Shown: piece after piece, positions 8,466 through 17,913 of the stretch
How positions within the stretch are numbered: the first letter of the stretch is position 1
Layout of the letters: each line of letters starts with the position of its first letter
Assembly (NCBI GenBank): GCA_012837335.1
Contig: DURM01000064.1
Location: forward strand, 97,791-161,790
Origin: Bacillota bacterium
GTDB lineage: Bacteria > Bacillota > Limnochordia > Darwinibacteriales > DTU012
Reading direction: 5' to 3'
DNA: 64,000 nt
Position numbers and translations under genes: made by a program
The notes under the pieces: model-generated
Seen by the model: the letters and a program-made list of their open reading frames with translations, nothing else
Told to the model about the DNA's origin: nothing
The model's database searches: none

Positions 8466-8781
8466 GGTCTTTAGTTTGTTAGGTTTTGCACAGCGTTCCG
8501 GCAAAGCAGTATCCGGTGAGCAGGGCGTGATGACAGCACTGCACAGAGGTAAGGTTCACTGCTTGATTGTGGCAAAGGACAGCTCCCAGAACACGCTGCG
8601 TAAATTTAGTGCTAAAGCTGCAGCTCAAAATGTTCCTGTCTATGTCTGCGGAACAAAACTAGAATTGGGACTCGCCATAGGCAAAGCACAGCGCTCATTG
8701 ATTGCAGTCATCGATTCTGGTTTTGCTCGCGCGATTGCATCAGAGTTGGGGGGACAGAATTTATCTTGGGAGAAAGATTAG
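8458..8781 (+). CDS. ylxQ: YlxQ, L7Ae-family kink-turn RNA-binding protein
   Basis: A 107-residue member of the L7Ae/L30e family, which binds kink-turn RNA. It begins [20 protein letters not shown] and has the family's [12 protein letters not shown] strand. The ATG lies inside the end of ylxR, an 8-base overlap. The natural RNA partner is not evident from sequence. Its fixed place between ylxR and infB supports the assignment. Confidence 0.92.
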   Translation: MDKVFSLLGFAQRSGKAVSGEQGVMTALHRGKVHCLIVAKDSSQNTLRKFSAKAAAQNVPVYVCGTKLELGLAIGKAQRSLIAVIDSGFARAIASELGGQNLSWEKD

Positions 8782-8792
8782 GAGTGATGTTT

Positions 8793-10889
8793 GTGAAGAA
8801 AGTAAGGGTGTATGAGCTGGCCAAAGAGCTCGATCTGGAGAGTAAGGCCTTGGTTGATTTTTTGGTTGAACTTGGTGCTGATATTAAAAACCACATGAGC
8901 ACAGTTGAAGCTGATATTGCGGAAATGGTTAGAGAGCACTTCGCTGGCAGCGAAGCGATCGAAGACGATGATGACGATCTGGAAGCTGCTAAAGTCAAGA
9001 AGCGCAAAAAACATTCCAAGGAAGAAGACGATCCCGAGTTTGAAGACAAAAAGATCGTGAAGATTGCCAAAAACGGTAAGGGTAAGAGCAAAGGAAAGGT
9101 TAAGGGCAAGAAAGGCCATCCAAGCGAAGCCGATAAGAAGGACAAAAGCTTGGAGCTTCCCGATTCAATAACTGTCAAAGAACTGGGACAAAAAATTGGG
9201 GTTTCAGTGGCTGAGCTCATTAAGAAGCTGATGATGACAGGAGCCATGGTTACTGCAAATCAGTCCATCGACTATGAAACGGCTGCAGTTCTCTGCGCTG
9301 AATTTGGCATCGAAGTCAAGCAGGCTAAAGCTTTAGATGAAGCCATTTTTGAAGATGTCCAAGATGATCCTGATCAGTTGGAACTTCGTCCTCCAATCGT
9401 TACCATTATGGGCCACGTGGACCATGGAAAAACTACTCTGCTGGACGGAATTCGCAAATCCAGAGTAGCAGCAAGTGAAGCTGGCGGTATTACCCAGCAT
9501 ATCGGTGCTTACCAGGTTGAGCATGAGGGTAAGAAGATTACTTTCATTGACACACCGGGCCACGAAGCGTTTACCGCTATTCGCTCGCGTGGTGCCCAAG
9601 TAACAGATATCGCAATTTTAGTAGTTGCCGCCGATGATGGCGTTATGCCTCAGACTGTTGAAGCGATTAACCACGCTAAAGCAGCCAATGTACCGATCAT
9701 CGTTGCGATTAATAAAATGGATCTGCCCGATGCTAATCCGGACCGCGTTAAACAGGGCCTGTCCGAACACGGTTTGATACCGGAAGCATGGGGTGGAGAA
9801 ACTATCATGGTAGAACTCTCCGCGCTGACATTTGAAGGTGTGGATGAGCTGTTGGAAATGATTCTGTTAGTAGCCGAAATGGAAGAGCTGAAAGCTAATC
9901 CAAACCGCAGAGCGCGGGGAATCGTGATTGAAGCAGAACTCGACAAAGGCCGCGGACCTGTTGCTACTGTATTGATTACAGCGGGAACCCTGAGAGTCGG
10001 TGACGACTTTGTAGTAGGCAGCGTCTACGGACGCGTCCGGGCCATTGTTAATGACCGGGGTGAGAACATTAAGGAAGCAGTTCCGTCACAGCCGGTTGAA
10101 ATCATCGGTATTTCCGATGTTCCGGAAGCGGGAGATCTTTTGGTTGTCACCAAAGATGAGCAGACAGCCCGCCAGGTTGCCGAAATAAGACAAGAAAAGC
10201 AGCGCGAGCAGGAACTGCGGGGACCGGCGCGAGCCAACTTAGAAGATTTGTTCGCCCAGATCCAGCAGGGAGAGGTTCAAGAACTGAATATCGTCATCAA
10301 AGCTGATGTTCAGGGTTCATTGGAAGCCTTGAGAGCTTCCTTAGAGAAACTATCCACTGACGAGGTGCGTTTAAATGTGATTCACCAAGGAGTAGGCGGC
10401 GTATCGGAATCGGATGTTCAGTTAGCCGCCGCATCCAACGCAGTTATTATTGCATTTAACGTTCGTCCCGATCCTAACGCTCTTCGGGCAGCCGAAAGAG
10501 AAAAAGTGGATATCCGTGGATACCGTATTATCTACGATGCAATTGAAGAAGTAAAAGCAGCCATGAGTGGTCTTCTGGAACCAGAGTACAAAGAAGAAGC
10601 GATCGGCCGAGCCGAAGTCCGCCAGACCTTCAGAGTTCCCGGTGCCGGAACAGTGGCCGGATGCTATGTTGTGGATGGTAAAATCACCAGAAGTGCCTTC
10701 GTCCGCATTCTCCGGGATAACGTAATTATCCATGAAGGCAAGATCAGCTCCTTGAAACGCTTCAAAGATGACGTAAGAGAAGTAATGCATGGATACGAAT
10801 GTGGTATCGGTATCGAACGGTTTAACGATATTAAAGATGGCGACTTTATTGAAGCCTATATTATTAAAGAAATTGCCCGCACTTTGTAG
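8793..10889 (+). CDS. infB: Translation initiation factor IF-2
   Basis: GTPase that places initiator tRNA on the small ribosomal subunit. It has a short IF2_N module ([20 protein letters not shown]), a charged lysine/aspartate-rich linker to about residue 120, then a second IF2_N. The G domain has GHVDHGKTT near 206, DTPGHEAF near 253 and NKMD near 307, followed by beta-barrel and C-terminal tRNA-binding domains. I prefer the GTG at 8793, which lies 8 bases after AGGAG; the ATG at 8787 is only 2 bases from it. That gives 698 residues, with a linker like that of Bacillus IF-2. Confidence 0.96.
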   Translation: MKKVRVYELAKELDLESKALVDFLVELGADIKNHMSTVEADIAEMVREHFAGSEAIEDDDDDLEAAKVKKRKKHSKEEDDPEFEDKKIVKIAKNGKGKSKGKVKGKKGHPSEADKKDKSLELPDSITVKELGQKIGVSVAELIKKLMMTGAMVTANQSIDYETAAVLCAEFGIEVKQAKALDEAIFEDVQDDPDQLELRPPIVTIMGHVDHGKTTLLDGIRKSRVAASEAGGITQHIGAYQVEHEGKKITFIDTPGHEAFTAIRSRGAQVTDIAILVVAADDGVMPQTVEAINHAKAANVPIIVAINKMDLPDANPDRVKQGLSEHGLIPEAWGGETIMVELSALTFEGVDELLEMILLVAEMEELKANPNRRARGIVIEAELDKGRGPVATVLITAGTLRVGDDFVVGSVYGRVRAIVNDRGENIKEAVPSQPVEIIGISDVPEAGDLLVVTKDEQTARQVAEIRQEKQREQELRGPARANLEDLFAQIQQGEVQELNIVIKADVQGSLEALRASLEKLSTDEVRLNVIHQGVGGVSESDVQLAAASNAVIIAFNVRPDPNALRAAEREKVDIRGYRIIYDAIEEVKAAMSGLLEPEYKEEAIGRAEVRQTFRVPGAGTVAGCYVVDGKITRSAFVRILRDNVIIHEGKISSLKRFKDDVREVMHGYECGIGIERFNDIKDGDFIEAYIIKEIARTL

Positions 10890-10908
10890 TGCATAGTGGG
10901 GTGAGAGC

Positions 10909-11268
10909 ATGAGTGAACGTTTAAAGAGATTACAGGAAGAAATAAAAAAAGAAGTTAGTTTTATTATCCAGCAGCGGGTCAAAGACCCAAGACTTGGCTT
11001 TGTAAGCATCACTGATGTAGAGCTGTCGCGGGACTACGCTTACTGCAAAATCTTCATCAGCGTGCTGGGCGATGAAACAGAGCGGGAACAGACAATGGAA
11101 GGTCTCACTAAGGCTACTGGGTTTATCCGTTCGGAGCTCGCTAAAAAAGTGAGATTCAGAACTGTGCCTAAGCTCAGCTTCCATTATGATCAATCCCTGG
11201 AATATGGTTCAAAAATTAACGCTATCTTAAAAGAGCTTAATCTTGACGGAGGCAGTGAAGGTGAATAG
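10909..11268 (+). CDS. rbfA: Ribosome-binding factor RbfA
   Basis: Binds the 30S subunit during late 16S rRNA processing and cold adaptation. The 119 residues form one KH-type fold, with ERLKRLQEEIKKEVSFIIQ at the N-terminus and RDPRLGFVSITDVELSRD-like family spacing (here VKDPRLGFVSITDVELSRD). The ATG follows a GGGGTGAG site. Its end overlaps the preferred nrnA start by 8 bases. Confidence 0.95.
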   Translation: MSERLKRLQEEIKKEVSFIIQQRVKDPRLGFVSITDVELSRDYAYCKIFISVLGDETEREQTMEGLTKATGFIRSELAKKVRFRTVPKLSFHYDQSLEYGSKINAILKELNLDGGSEGE

Positions 11269-12217
11269 TCAAGCCGAGATTCTGGCTGCACTGGCAGAAT
11301 ACGATAACTACTTGATCTGCGGGCATGAAAATCCCGACCCTGACAGCATCGGGTCAATGTTGGCCATGTATCAATACCTGACAAGTATCGGCAAAAGAGC
11401 TTGGATGATGAGCGCCGATCCGATCCCGAATTATCCGTGGCCAAACATTGACCGGATTCTGCCTGTACAGGAGCTGGATTTCCAAGCTGTAGTGATCGTA
11501 GACTGTGAACCGGAGCGTACCGGACGGCTTCTGCCATTAGTTGAAAAGGCAGAGGTTACAATCAACATTGATCATCATAAGGGCAATCCCGGCAGCTGCA
11601 CTTATAACTACATCGATACCAGCCAGGCTGCTACCTGCATGATTTTATACCAGCTGTTCCAGACTGGTGGTGTAGAGTTTGATTATCGTTTTGCTCAACC
11701 ACTGTACGCCGGCATAATTGGCGATACAGGTGGTTTTCGCCACGCTAATACCACTAAAGAAGTGTTTTTAGCAGCGGCTGAGCTCACCGGTCATGGGGCG
11801 GTTCCAGATCAGACTGCACATGTGATCTATGGATCAAAGCCCTTGGAATTAATGCGCTTTCTAGGCTATGCTCTAGCAAAACTAGACACCCGCCATAACC
11901 GTCGACTGGTTTGGCTGGCTCTATCTAATCAGGACTTTGTCAATTTTGAAGTAGATCCGAGGCAGTGTGATCAGCTGATCGAGTATGTGCGGATGGTGGA
12001 AGGTTCAGAAATCGCCATCTTATTTAGGGAAATATCACCTGGGGTGGTAAGAATCGGCTTCCGCTCCCGCGGTATTGATATCCACCAACTCGCAGTTCAT
12101 TTTGGTGGAGGCGGCCATCTCCTGGCAGCCGGTGCCCAGCTGGAAGGAAAACTTCCTGAGATCGTATCTGAAGTAATTGACACTGCATCTAGACTACTCG
12201 AGGGTGAAGCACTATGA
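11261..12217 (+). CDS. nrnA: Bifunctional oligoribonuclease/PAP phosphatase NrnA
   Basis: DHH/DHHA1 phosphoesterase that degrades very short RNAs (nanoRNAs) and dephosphorylates pAp. Metal motifs are present: CGHENPDPDSIGS, VIVDCEPER and the defining IDHHKGN. The C-terminal DHHA1 domain carries FGGGGHLLAAGA for substrate binding. I chose the GTG at 11261, 8 bases after GGAGG (11248-11252); further in-frame starts at 11243 and 11255 have poorer spacing. The length is 318 residues. The 4-base overlap with truB suggests coupling. Confidence 0.93.
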   Translation: MNSQAEILAALAEYDNYLICGHENPDPDSIGSMLAMYQYLTSIGKRAWMMSADPIPNYPWPNIDRILPVQELDFQAVVIVDCEPERTGRLLPLVEKAEVTINIDHHKGNPGSCTYNYIDTSQAATCMILYQLFQTGGVEFDYRFAQPLYAGIIGDTGGFRHANTTKEVFLAAAELTGHGAVPDQTAHVIYGSKPLELMRFLGYALAKLDTRHNRRLVWLALSNQDFVNFEVDPRQCDQLIEYVRMVEGSEIAILFREISPGVVRIGFRSRGIDIHQLAVHFGGGGHLLAAGAQLEGKLPEIVSEVIDTASRLLEGEAL

Positions 12218-13149
12218 ATGGAATCATCAATGTAATTAAACCTCCGGGTATGAGTTCCCATCAGGTCGTTTCTCATGTCAGACGGACTCTGAAGATGAAG
12301 CGAATCGGGCATACAGGTACTTTAGATCCGGGGGCAGGTGGACTTCTGCCGCTGTGCGTAGGCAGGGCTACTAAACTGGTACCGTTTATGACGGAATATG
12401 ATAAATCCTATGTTGCAGAAATGACCCTAGGTATCAGCACATCAACCCAAGACGCCGATGGTGAAACAGTGGAGATTGATACCGAGTTAGAAATCTCTCC
12501 GAATGAGCTGGGAACCGTTTTCAGCCAGTTTCTTGGTAAGATTGAGCAGATCCCGCCAATGGCCTCAGCTGTCAGAGTTGGGGGGGTACGCTTATATGAA
12601 TTAGGGCGGCAGGGCATCAGTGTGGAGCGTAAACCGAGACAGGTTACTATAAAGGAACTTCACATCAATAAGATTTGGCCAGAAACGCAGCATTCGCTCC
12701 GGTTTGGCAGCCGCATACTATTCTTTGTTTGCTGTTCAAAAGGCACGTATATCCGAACCTTATGTCATGATTTAGGCCAAGCCTTGGGCACATACGCCCA
12801 CATGTCCTTTTTAACTAGAGTCGGTGTGGGACCATTTTCGATCGAAACAGGCATTACCTTAGAGGAACTTGAGGCGAAGGTTAGTCAGGATAACTATGAT
12901 TTTATTCTGCCGATGGAAAAAGCTCTTCCTGATTTTCCTCAGGTTAAAGTCGCGCCTACGATGGAGCGGCGCATTCTCAATGGCAATGCCATCACACCTG
13001 ATTACTTGGTAGATGTGCCGCAGCAGCTTATGGTTGGCGATCAAGTCTTAATCACCGCAATCGACGGAGAGCTTTTAGCGATCGGCGAGATTAAGTATAG
13101 AGGACAGCCTGTCTGTCAGCCGGTCCGCGTTCTGAAGGAGGGAAACTAA
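12214..13149 (+). CDS. truB: tRNA pseudouridine-55 synthase TruB
   Basis: Converts U55 of the tRNA T-loop to pseudouridine. The catalytic motif GHTGTLDPGAGGLLPLC contains the nucleophilic aspartate. Family signatures KPPGMSSHQVV, PMASAVRVGGVRLYELGR and CSKGTYIRTLCHDLG are all visible. A C-terminal PUA-like domain covers about residues 235-311. The gene overlaps nrnA by 4 bases and ends in a TAA directly abutting ribF in the same reading frame. Confidence 0.95.
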   Translation: MNGIINVIKPPGMSSHQVVSHVRRTLKMKRIGHTGTLDPGAGGLLPLCVGRATKLVPFMTEYDKSYVAEMTLGISTSTQDADGETVEIDTELEISPNELGTVFSQFLGKIEQIPPMASAVRVGGVRLYELGRQGISVERKPRQVTIKELHINKIWPETQHSLRFGSRILFFVCCSKGTYIRTLCHDLGQALGTYAHMSFLTRVGVGPFSIETGITLEELEAKVSQDNYDFILPMEKALPDFPQVKVAPTMERRILNGNAITPDYLVDVPQQLMVGDQVLITAIDGELLAIGEIKYRGQPVCQPVRVLKEGN

Positions 13150-14076
13150 CTGAAGCTGCATTGGACAAACTCTCGCAAGAATAAAAAAGCAGTTGTTGCT
13201 CTTGGTACCTTCGACGGGGTACACCTAGGACACCAACAGCTTCTCAGCCGGGCGGTTGAAATCAAAAATACCTTCCATTACACCTGTTTGGTGTTTACTT
13301 TCGATTATCCTCCGGAACAGATGTTTAAAAACAATCTGAAGCTGGTAACGGATTTTGATACCAAAAAGAAGCTGCTGTTAGATTTCGGTGCCGACAGCGT
13401 GGTTTGGACGGAGTTCACTCCTGATTTTGCTTCCATACCTGCGGAGCAGTTTGTCAAAGAAATCCTGGTAGATGAACTTCAGGCTGCGGCTGTTGTCTGC
13501 GGATTTAACTACCGCTTTGGGTACAGAGCTGAGGGAAACATAGAGCTGCTGCAGAGGCTCGGACAAAAATTTGGATTTATAACTACTGTTATTCCACCCT
13601 TTTTACATAATAATGAACCGGTCTCCAGCAGCCGCATCAGACGCGTAATTGCAGCAGGAGACGTTAGGTTGGCTGCAGAGCTGTTAGGTCGCTACCATTC
13701 TTACCACGGCACTGTTGTCCACGGCAAAAAGCTGGGACGAGAACTTGGGTTTCCGACCGCCAATATCGAACTAAACAAAAATCTAATTCTGCCAAAAGCT
13801 GGAGCCTATCTTACTTGGTGTTTTCTTGCTGACGGTTCAAATTATCCATCAATGACATCGGTCAGTCCCAACGGCACTGTGGAATCGCATCTGTTTGGTT
13901 TTGACGGCAATCTCTATGGTCAGACTATCGAAGTCTGCTTTTTAATGACAATGCGCTTATGGCGTGAGTTTTCTTCCATCGAAAATCTGCGCGAACAGCT
14001 TGGCAGAGACCGTGATCATGCCCTCGCCAACATCGATAATTTTCGTTTACAAGGGCACAGAATTGTGTTAGAATAG
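13150..14076 (+). CDS. ribF: Riboflavin kinase/FAD synthetase RibF with CTG start
   Basis: Makes FMN and then FAD from riboflavin. The N-terminal FAD synthetase half has ALGTFDGVHLGHQ near residue 18 and SSSRIRRVIAAGDV. The C-terminal kinase half has GRELGFPTANIE. Coding similarity runs back to the truB stop, and between that stop (13147-13149) and the FDGVHLGHQ motif there is no ATG, GTG or TTG in frame. The only plausible start is CTG at 13150, which has a full AAGGAGG site (13135-13141) 8 bases upstream. This gives 308 residues, the normal family length. Read-through of the TruB stop is a less likely alternative. Confidence 0.9.
   Translation: MKLHWTNSRKNKKAVVALGTFDGVHLGHQQLLSRAVEIKNTFHYTCLVFTFDYPPEQMFKNNLKLVTDFDTKKKLLLDFGADSVVWTEFTPDFASIPAEQFVKEILVDELQAAAVVCGFNYRFGYRAEGNIELLQRLGQKFGFITTVIPPFLHNNEPVSSSRIRRVIAAGDVRLAAELLGRYHSYHGTVVHGKKLGRELGFPTANIELNKNLILPKAGAYLTWCFLADGSNYPSMTSVSPNGTVESHLFGFDGNLYGQTIEVCFLMTMRLWREFSSIENLREQLGRDRDHALANIDNFRLQGHRIVLE
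14046..14074 (+). promoter_or_regulatory. Sigma-A promoter of rpsO inside ribF
   Basis: TTTACA (14046-14051) and TAGAAT (14069-14074) are spaced by 17 bases, with an extended TG two bases before the -10. The -10 box touches the ribF stop codon. Transcription would start near 14081, giving an rpsO leader of about 83 bases. Confidence 0.65.
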
Positions 14077-14080
14077 GTGG

Positions 14081-14163
14081 GGAATAACCATATTCTAGGG
14101 AGAAATGCAGCACCGGCGTTCTGCTTGGATTATGGAGATCTTGATGATATGGAGGTGAATGTT
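14081..14163 (+). promoter_or_regulatory. rpsO 5' leader, possible S15 autoregulatory structure
   Basis: The leader can form a hairpin pairing GCAG with CTGC (about 14107-14123) inside a longer CCATA/TATGG pairing (about 14088-14135) that ends just before the GGAGG ribosome site. Ribosomal protein S15 represses its own mRNA in many bacteria through varied leader folds. I see the pairings but did not match a named S15 motif. Confidence 0.35.
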
Positions 14164-14430
14164 ATGATCGCCAAAGATCGCAAAGATGAACTGATTAAGA
14201 AATATCAGCGTCATGATAACGACACTGGTTCTCCTGAAGTTCAGATTGCTATTTTGTCTCAAAGAATCAGTGAGCTGACAGACCATCTGCGCGTGCACAA
14301 GAATGACCATCACTCACGCAGAGGACTGTATAAGATGATTGGACAGCGTCGCGGTTTGTTGAATTATTTAATGAAGAAGGATATCGATCGTTACCGTGCA
14401 ATCATCGAAGAGCTCGGCTTACGTCGATAA
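14164..14430 (+). CDS. rpsO: 30S ribosomal protein S15
   Basis: Primary 16S rRNA-binding protein of the small subunit. The 88 residues match the family, with [40 protein letters not shown] and the conserved C-terminus. I chose the ATG at 14164, which has GGAGG 8 bases upstream and gives the standard length; an in-frame open stretch extends 87 bases further 5' but is leader. A strong terminator follows, so this is a short transcription unit. Confidence 0.96.
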   Translation: MIAKDRKDELIKKYQRHDNDTGSPEVQIAILSQRISELTDHLRVHKNDHHSRRGLYKMIGQRRGLLNYLMKKDIDRYRAIIEELGLRR

Positions 14431-14434
14431 AGAT

Positions 14435-14458
14435 GAGCGGGGAGTCCCGCTCTTTTTT
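14435..14458 (+). terminator. Rho-independent terminator after rpsO
   Basis: Stem GAGCGGG / CCCGCTC (14435-14441 and 14446-14452) with a GAGT loop, followed directly by TTTTTT. It separates rpsO from pnp. Confidence 0.9.
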
Positions 14459-14515
14459 GCAACCATTACAGAATGGTAAAATGGGGAATACTAAAATGAA
14501 AAAGGAGGTATGTCG

Positions 14516-16612
14516 ATGCCCGATAATTTTACAATAGAATTAGGTCATCGTACCCTATCCTTGGAGTTTGGCGAGCTGGCCAAGCAGGCTAACGGCTCTG
14601 TGCTTGTCCGTTACGGCGACACAGTGGTCCTAGTTACTGCTACCATGGCAAAACAGCCTCGTCCCGACATTGATTTCTTCCCACTGGTGGTGGATTATGA
14701 AGAAAAAATGTACTCCGTGGGGAAAATCCCTGGAGGATGGGGAAGAAGAGAGGGCAGACCGGGAGAAGAAGCAGTCTTAGCAGCTAGAATGATTGACAGA
14801 CCGCTGCGTCCGCTGTTCCCGGAAGGTTTCCGCAACGATGTTCAGATTATTGCATCAGTACTGTCGGTTGACCAGAATAACTCGCCGTCAATTGCTGCAA
14901 TGATCGGAGCAAGTGCCGCACTGACTGTTTCCGATATTCCCTTCGAGGGACCAATCGGAGGAGTGAAAGTGGGTCGGGTTGATGGCAAATATGTGATCAA
15001 TCCAAATCAAGTCGAAGAAGAAAAATCAGATCTGGACCTGGTTGTTGCCGGAACAGCTGATGCAATTATGATGGTGGAAGCCGGAGCCAACGAAGTTGAT
15101 GAAGAAGCAATGCTGCAGGCGATCTTGTTTGGTCATGAGGAAATCAAGAAAATCTGCGCGCTGCAGGAAGATATTCGTGCTCAAATTGGCAAACCCAAAA
15201 TCGAAGTTGAACTGTTCCAGCCAGATCATGACGTCACCCAGTGGATTTCAGACTTCGCAACCGATAAATTGAAAGAAGCTTTATACAATCAAGATAAGCT
15301 CGAACGGGAAGATGACGTCAGCAAGGTGCGGGAGCTGGTTCACGAAACCTATCTCCAAGAATTTGGGGAAGAGAAGCATCTAGAAAATCAAAAAGCGATC
15401 AACACCGTCCTGGATGATCTTACTAAAACAATCGTGCGCAGCATGATAATCAAGGGGATCAGACCTGATGGCCGCAAGCTCGATGAAATTCGACCAATAA
15501 CTGTCAACGTCGGTAAACTGCCGCGAACCCATGGTTCGGGACTGTTTACTCGGGGACAAACTCAGGTTTTAACAGTCTGCACTTTGGGCCTCAAGTCCGA
15601 TGAACAGCTGCTGGACAACCTCACCGAGGAAGACCGGAAGCGCTATATCCATCACTACAACTTCCCGCCGTTCAGTGTCGGTGAAGTACGGCCTCTGCGC
15701 AGTCCTGGTCGAAGAGAGATTGGTCACGGTGCGTTAGCAGAAAGAGCTCTGCTGCCCATGATTCCGGGTGAGGAAGAGTTCCCATACACAATCAGGCTGG
15801 TATCAGAAGTTCTTGAATCTAACGGCTCAAGCTCAATGGCCAGTGTCTGCGGCAGTACTCTAGCGCTGATGGATGCAGGTGTGCCCATCAAGAGTCCGGT
15901 AGCCGGTATTGCCATGGGATTAGTCAAGTATGAAGACCAAGTCGCAATCCTCACCGACATTCAGGGACTAGAAGATGCTTTGGGCGACATGGACTTTAAA
16001 GTAGCAGGAACCGAACAAGGAATCACTGCTCTGCAGATGGATATCAAAGTCGGTGGAGTCAGCGAAGCTATTCTTAGAGAAGCACTGGCTCAAGCCCGCG
16101 AAGGACGTCTCTTCATTCTCGGCAAAATGCTGGGGGTAATAGATAAACCCCGCGAAGATCTGTCACCTTACGCACCAAGAATTATCACAATGGAGATCCC
16201 TGTCGACCGAATCCGGGATGTAATCGGTCCAGGCGGCAAGACCATCCGCAAGATTATTGAAGAAACCAATGTAGCCATCGACATTGATGATGACGGCCGC
16301 GTTTACATCGCTTCAACAGCCGATGGCGATGGCGAAAAAGCATCGAAGATGATTGAAAGCTACACTAAAGATGTAGAGGTCGGAGCTTCGTATCTGGGAG
16401 TTGTTAAACGGATTATGAAGTTCGGTGCGTTTGTAGAGATCCTGCCGGGTAAAGAAGGATTAGTCCATATTTCCCAATTGGCAAACGAACGCGTTAACAA
16501 AGTGGAAGACGTCCTCAATATAGGAGATGAAGTCTTGGTCAAAGTTACAGAAATTGACCGTCAGGGCAGAATCAATCTATCAAGAAAAGCTGTGCTTGCA
16601 CAGACAGAGTAA
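14516..16612 (+). CDS. pnp: Polyribonucleotide nucleotidyltransferase (PNPase)
   Basis: Phosphorolytic 3'-5' exoribonuclease for mRNA decay. The 698 residues contain two RNase PH-like halves separated by an all-helical domain (about 215-310). A KH domain follows from about 560 ([20 protein letters not shown]) and an S1 domain from about 625 ([21 protein letters not shown]). I prefer the ATG at 14516, 7 bases after AAGGAGG, over the ATG at 14510, which is one base from it. The rpsO-pnp order is conserved. Confidence 0.96.
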   Translation: MPDNFTIELGHRTLSLEFGELAKQANGSVLVRYGDTVVLVTATMAKQPRPDIDFFPLVVDYEEKMYSVGKIPGGWGRREGRPGEEAVLAARMIDRPLRPLFPEGFRNDVQIIASVLSVDQNNSPSIAAMIGASAALTVSDIPFEGPIGGVKVGRVDGKYVINPNQVEEEKSDLDLVVAGTADAIMMVEAGANEVDEEAMLQAILFGHEEIKKICALQEDIRAQIGKPKIEVELFQPDHDVTQWISDFATDKLKEALYNQDKLEREDDVSKVRELVHETYLQEFGEEKHLENQKAINTVLDDLTKTIVRSMIIKGIRPDGRKLDEIRPITVNVGKLPRTHGSGLFTRGQTQVLTVCTLGLKSDEQLLDNLTEEDRKRYIHHYNFPPFSVGEVRPLRSPGRREIGHGALAERALLPMIPGEEEFPYTIRLVSEVLESNGSSSMASVCGSTLALMDAGVPIKSPVAGIAMGLVKYEDQVAILTDIQGLEDALGDMDFKVAGTEQGITALQMDIKVGGVSEAILREALAQAREGRLFILGKMLGVIDKPREDLSPYAPRIITMEIPVDRIRDVIGPGGKTIRKIIEETNVAIDIDDDGRVYIASTADGDGEKASKMIESYTKDVEVGASYLGVVKRIMKFGAFVEILPGKEGLVHISQLANERVNKVEDVLNIGDEVLVKVTEIDRQGRINLSRKAVLAQTE

Positions 16613-16616
16613 ACTT

Positions 16617-16641
16617 AAGCAGGTAATTGCCTGCTTTTTTT
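16617..16641 (+). terminator. Rho-independent terminator after pnp
   Basis: Stem AAGCAGG / CCTGCTT (16617-16623 and 16630-16636) with a 6-base loop, followed by a T run. It marks the end of the translation and RNA-decay block. Confidence 0.85.
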
Positions 16642-16670
16642 ATTCCAATTTTTACCGAAGGTGGGTCGAA

Positions 16671-17765
16671 ATGGATTGCTGGGTTAATCAAGGAACAGTA
16701 ACTGAAATTATTAACGCAGGAGCTGAAAAGCAGGAATTGCGGATAAAAATTGGAAACAAAGAAGAAATGGCTGTAAATTTTCCTGATTTAACCGGAACCT
16801 GTCAAATTGGTGACCGGGTAATCTTAAACACTACAGCCATAACTTTAGGTCTAGGTACCGGCGGCAGTCATTTTGTGATGGGAGTTATTGGCAAAACGCA
16901 CCAGCCCGAGCTAAATCAAGGTCATATTATCAAGGTGCGCTACACTCCCAGCCAAGGACGAGTTTTAAGTGTAGAAGAACCGGATAGTCCCTACCATGAG
17001 ATTATGGCTTCCCAGTCCTCTATCAGCGGCATGCCAGTTATGGTCGGCTCCCTGCACAGCATGCTGGCCCCTGTGTGCATTGGGTTTAAGCATCTGTTTC
17101 CTGAGGGCAGAATAGTATACTTAATGAGCGATGGCGCTGCGCTGCCGCTGGCATTGAGCAAGCAAGTGACCGCTCTGCTCGAGCATGAGCTGTTGGATGA
17201 TACCATCACTTTTAACCACGCCTTTGGAGGTCGATATGAAGCTGTCAATGTATACAGCGCACTCATCGCAGCGAGACATGTCTGTCGAGCTGATGCTGCG
17301 GTGATCTTGATGGGTCCTGGAGTAGTGGGCACAGGAACACCCTGGGGTACCACAGCTTTAGAGCAGGGAATCTATTTAAATGCGGTTAATACTCTAGGTG
17401 GGTATAGGATTGGAATAGCACGAATCAGCACCGCAGATCCAAGACCCCGCCACCAAGGAATCAGCCACCATACGCTTACAGCATTGACCAGAATCTGCGA
17501 GCATTCATGCGTGATTCCTCTTCCTGAGGTGCTGCAGGATAATCCGATCATTAAAGAGCAGCTGAAGCAGCTCACAAGCCATAAAATCAAATGGATAGCT
17601 ACGCAGCGCTATCGGCAGCTGTTAGCAGAAGCTCCAGTAACTCTCAAAACAATGGGCAGGGATTTTAATGCAGATCCATTTTTCTTTGAATCAGCACTGG
17701 CGGCCGGCTTGTATGCCGGCAGTTTGTTAAATGACGGTGCCACTGGCCCAGATTCTCAAATCTAG
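16671..17765 (+). CDS. DUF3866 family protein
   Basis: A 364-residue protein of the DUF3866 family, seen next to sporulation genes in many Clostridia; its function is unknown. I see an N-terminal barrel-like part (VNQGTVTEIINAGAEKQELR, GDRVILNTTAITLGLGTGG), then a large alpha/beta region with GSLHSMLAPV, MSDGAALPLALSK, GHAFGGRYEAVN-like spacing, and VILMGPGVVGTGTPWG. No signal peptide or membrane helix is evident. The ATG at 16671 follows GAAGGTGG after the pnp terminator. A - strand gene candidate overlaps its last 101 bases. Confidence 0.85.
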   Translation: MDCWVNQGTVTEIINAGAEKQELRIKIGNKEEMAVNFPDLTGTCQIGDRVILNTTAITLGLGTGGSHFVMGVIGKTHQPELNQGHIIKVRYTPSQGRVLSVEEPDSPYHEIMASQSSISGMPVMVGSLHSMLAPVCIGFKHLFPEGRIVYLMSDGAALPLALSKQVTALLEHELLDDTITFNHAFGGRYEAVNVYSALIAARHVCRADAAVILMGPGVVGTGTPWGTTALEQGIYLNAVNTLGGYRIGIARISTADPRPRHQGISHHTLTALTRICEHSCVIPLPEVLQDNPIIKEQLKQLTSHKIKWIATQRYRQLLAEAPVTLKTMGRDFNADPFFFESALAAGLYAGSLLNDGATGPDSQI

Positions 17766-17823
17766 CCGCCGCCTGGCGAAGCTGCTTTAAAACCCAGTCC
17801 CGTTTACCGATTATTACTATCAC
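17665..17823 (-). CDS. Candidate MciZ-like peptide (FtsZ assembly inhibitor), antisense to DUF3866 end
   Basis: A 52-codon reading frame starting at GTG (17823) with AAGGGGG 8 bases upstream. Residues 1-28 align without gaps to Bacillus MciZ (from memory): hydrophobic strand, then GK, with L at +9, F at +16 and W at +22 from that G, and similar residues between. MciZ is a 40-residue sporulation peptide that caps FtsZ in the mother cell and, as I recall, is encoded near nudF and spoIIM under sigma-E. Here the gene also neighbours spoIIM and has a sigma-E-like promoter. The conserved part falls mostly in otherwise unexplained intergenic DNA; the C-terminal tail overlaps DUF3866. It could still be a chance frame. 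Confidence 0.5.
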   Translation of the reverse strand: MIVIIGKRDWVLKQLRQAAARFENLGQWHRHLTNCRHTSRPPVLIQRKMDLH

Positions 17824-17851
17824 AAGCAAGTCCCCCTTTCGATCCAGTGAT

Positions 17852-17880
17852 AGTATATGCACTTTCTGGCAGTAAATTCC
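17852..17880 (-). promoter_or_regulatory. Sigma-E-like promoter driving the MciZ-like gene
   Basis: On the - strand, -10 CATATACT (17852-17859) matches the sigma-E -10 CATACAHT at 7 of 8 positions. GGAATTT (17874-17880), a partial -35 match, lies exactly 14 bases upstream. The predicted start gives a leader of about 22 bases that includes the ribosome site. Confidence 0.45.
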
Positions 17881-17913
17881 AAATTTTGCAGTCTTTGGGT
17901 AAGGAGGTAGTCC

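Noticed and set aside
13147..13149. TruB-RibF fusion by stop-codon read-through
   Set aside because: The frames do match, but the CTG with a well-placed ribosome site explains the data more simply.
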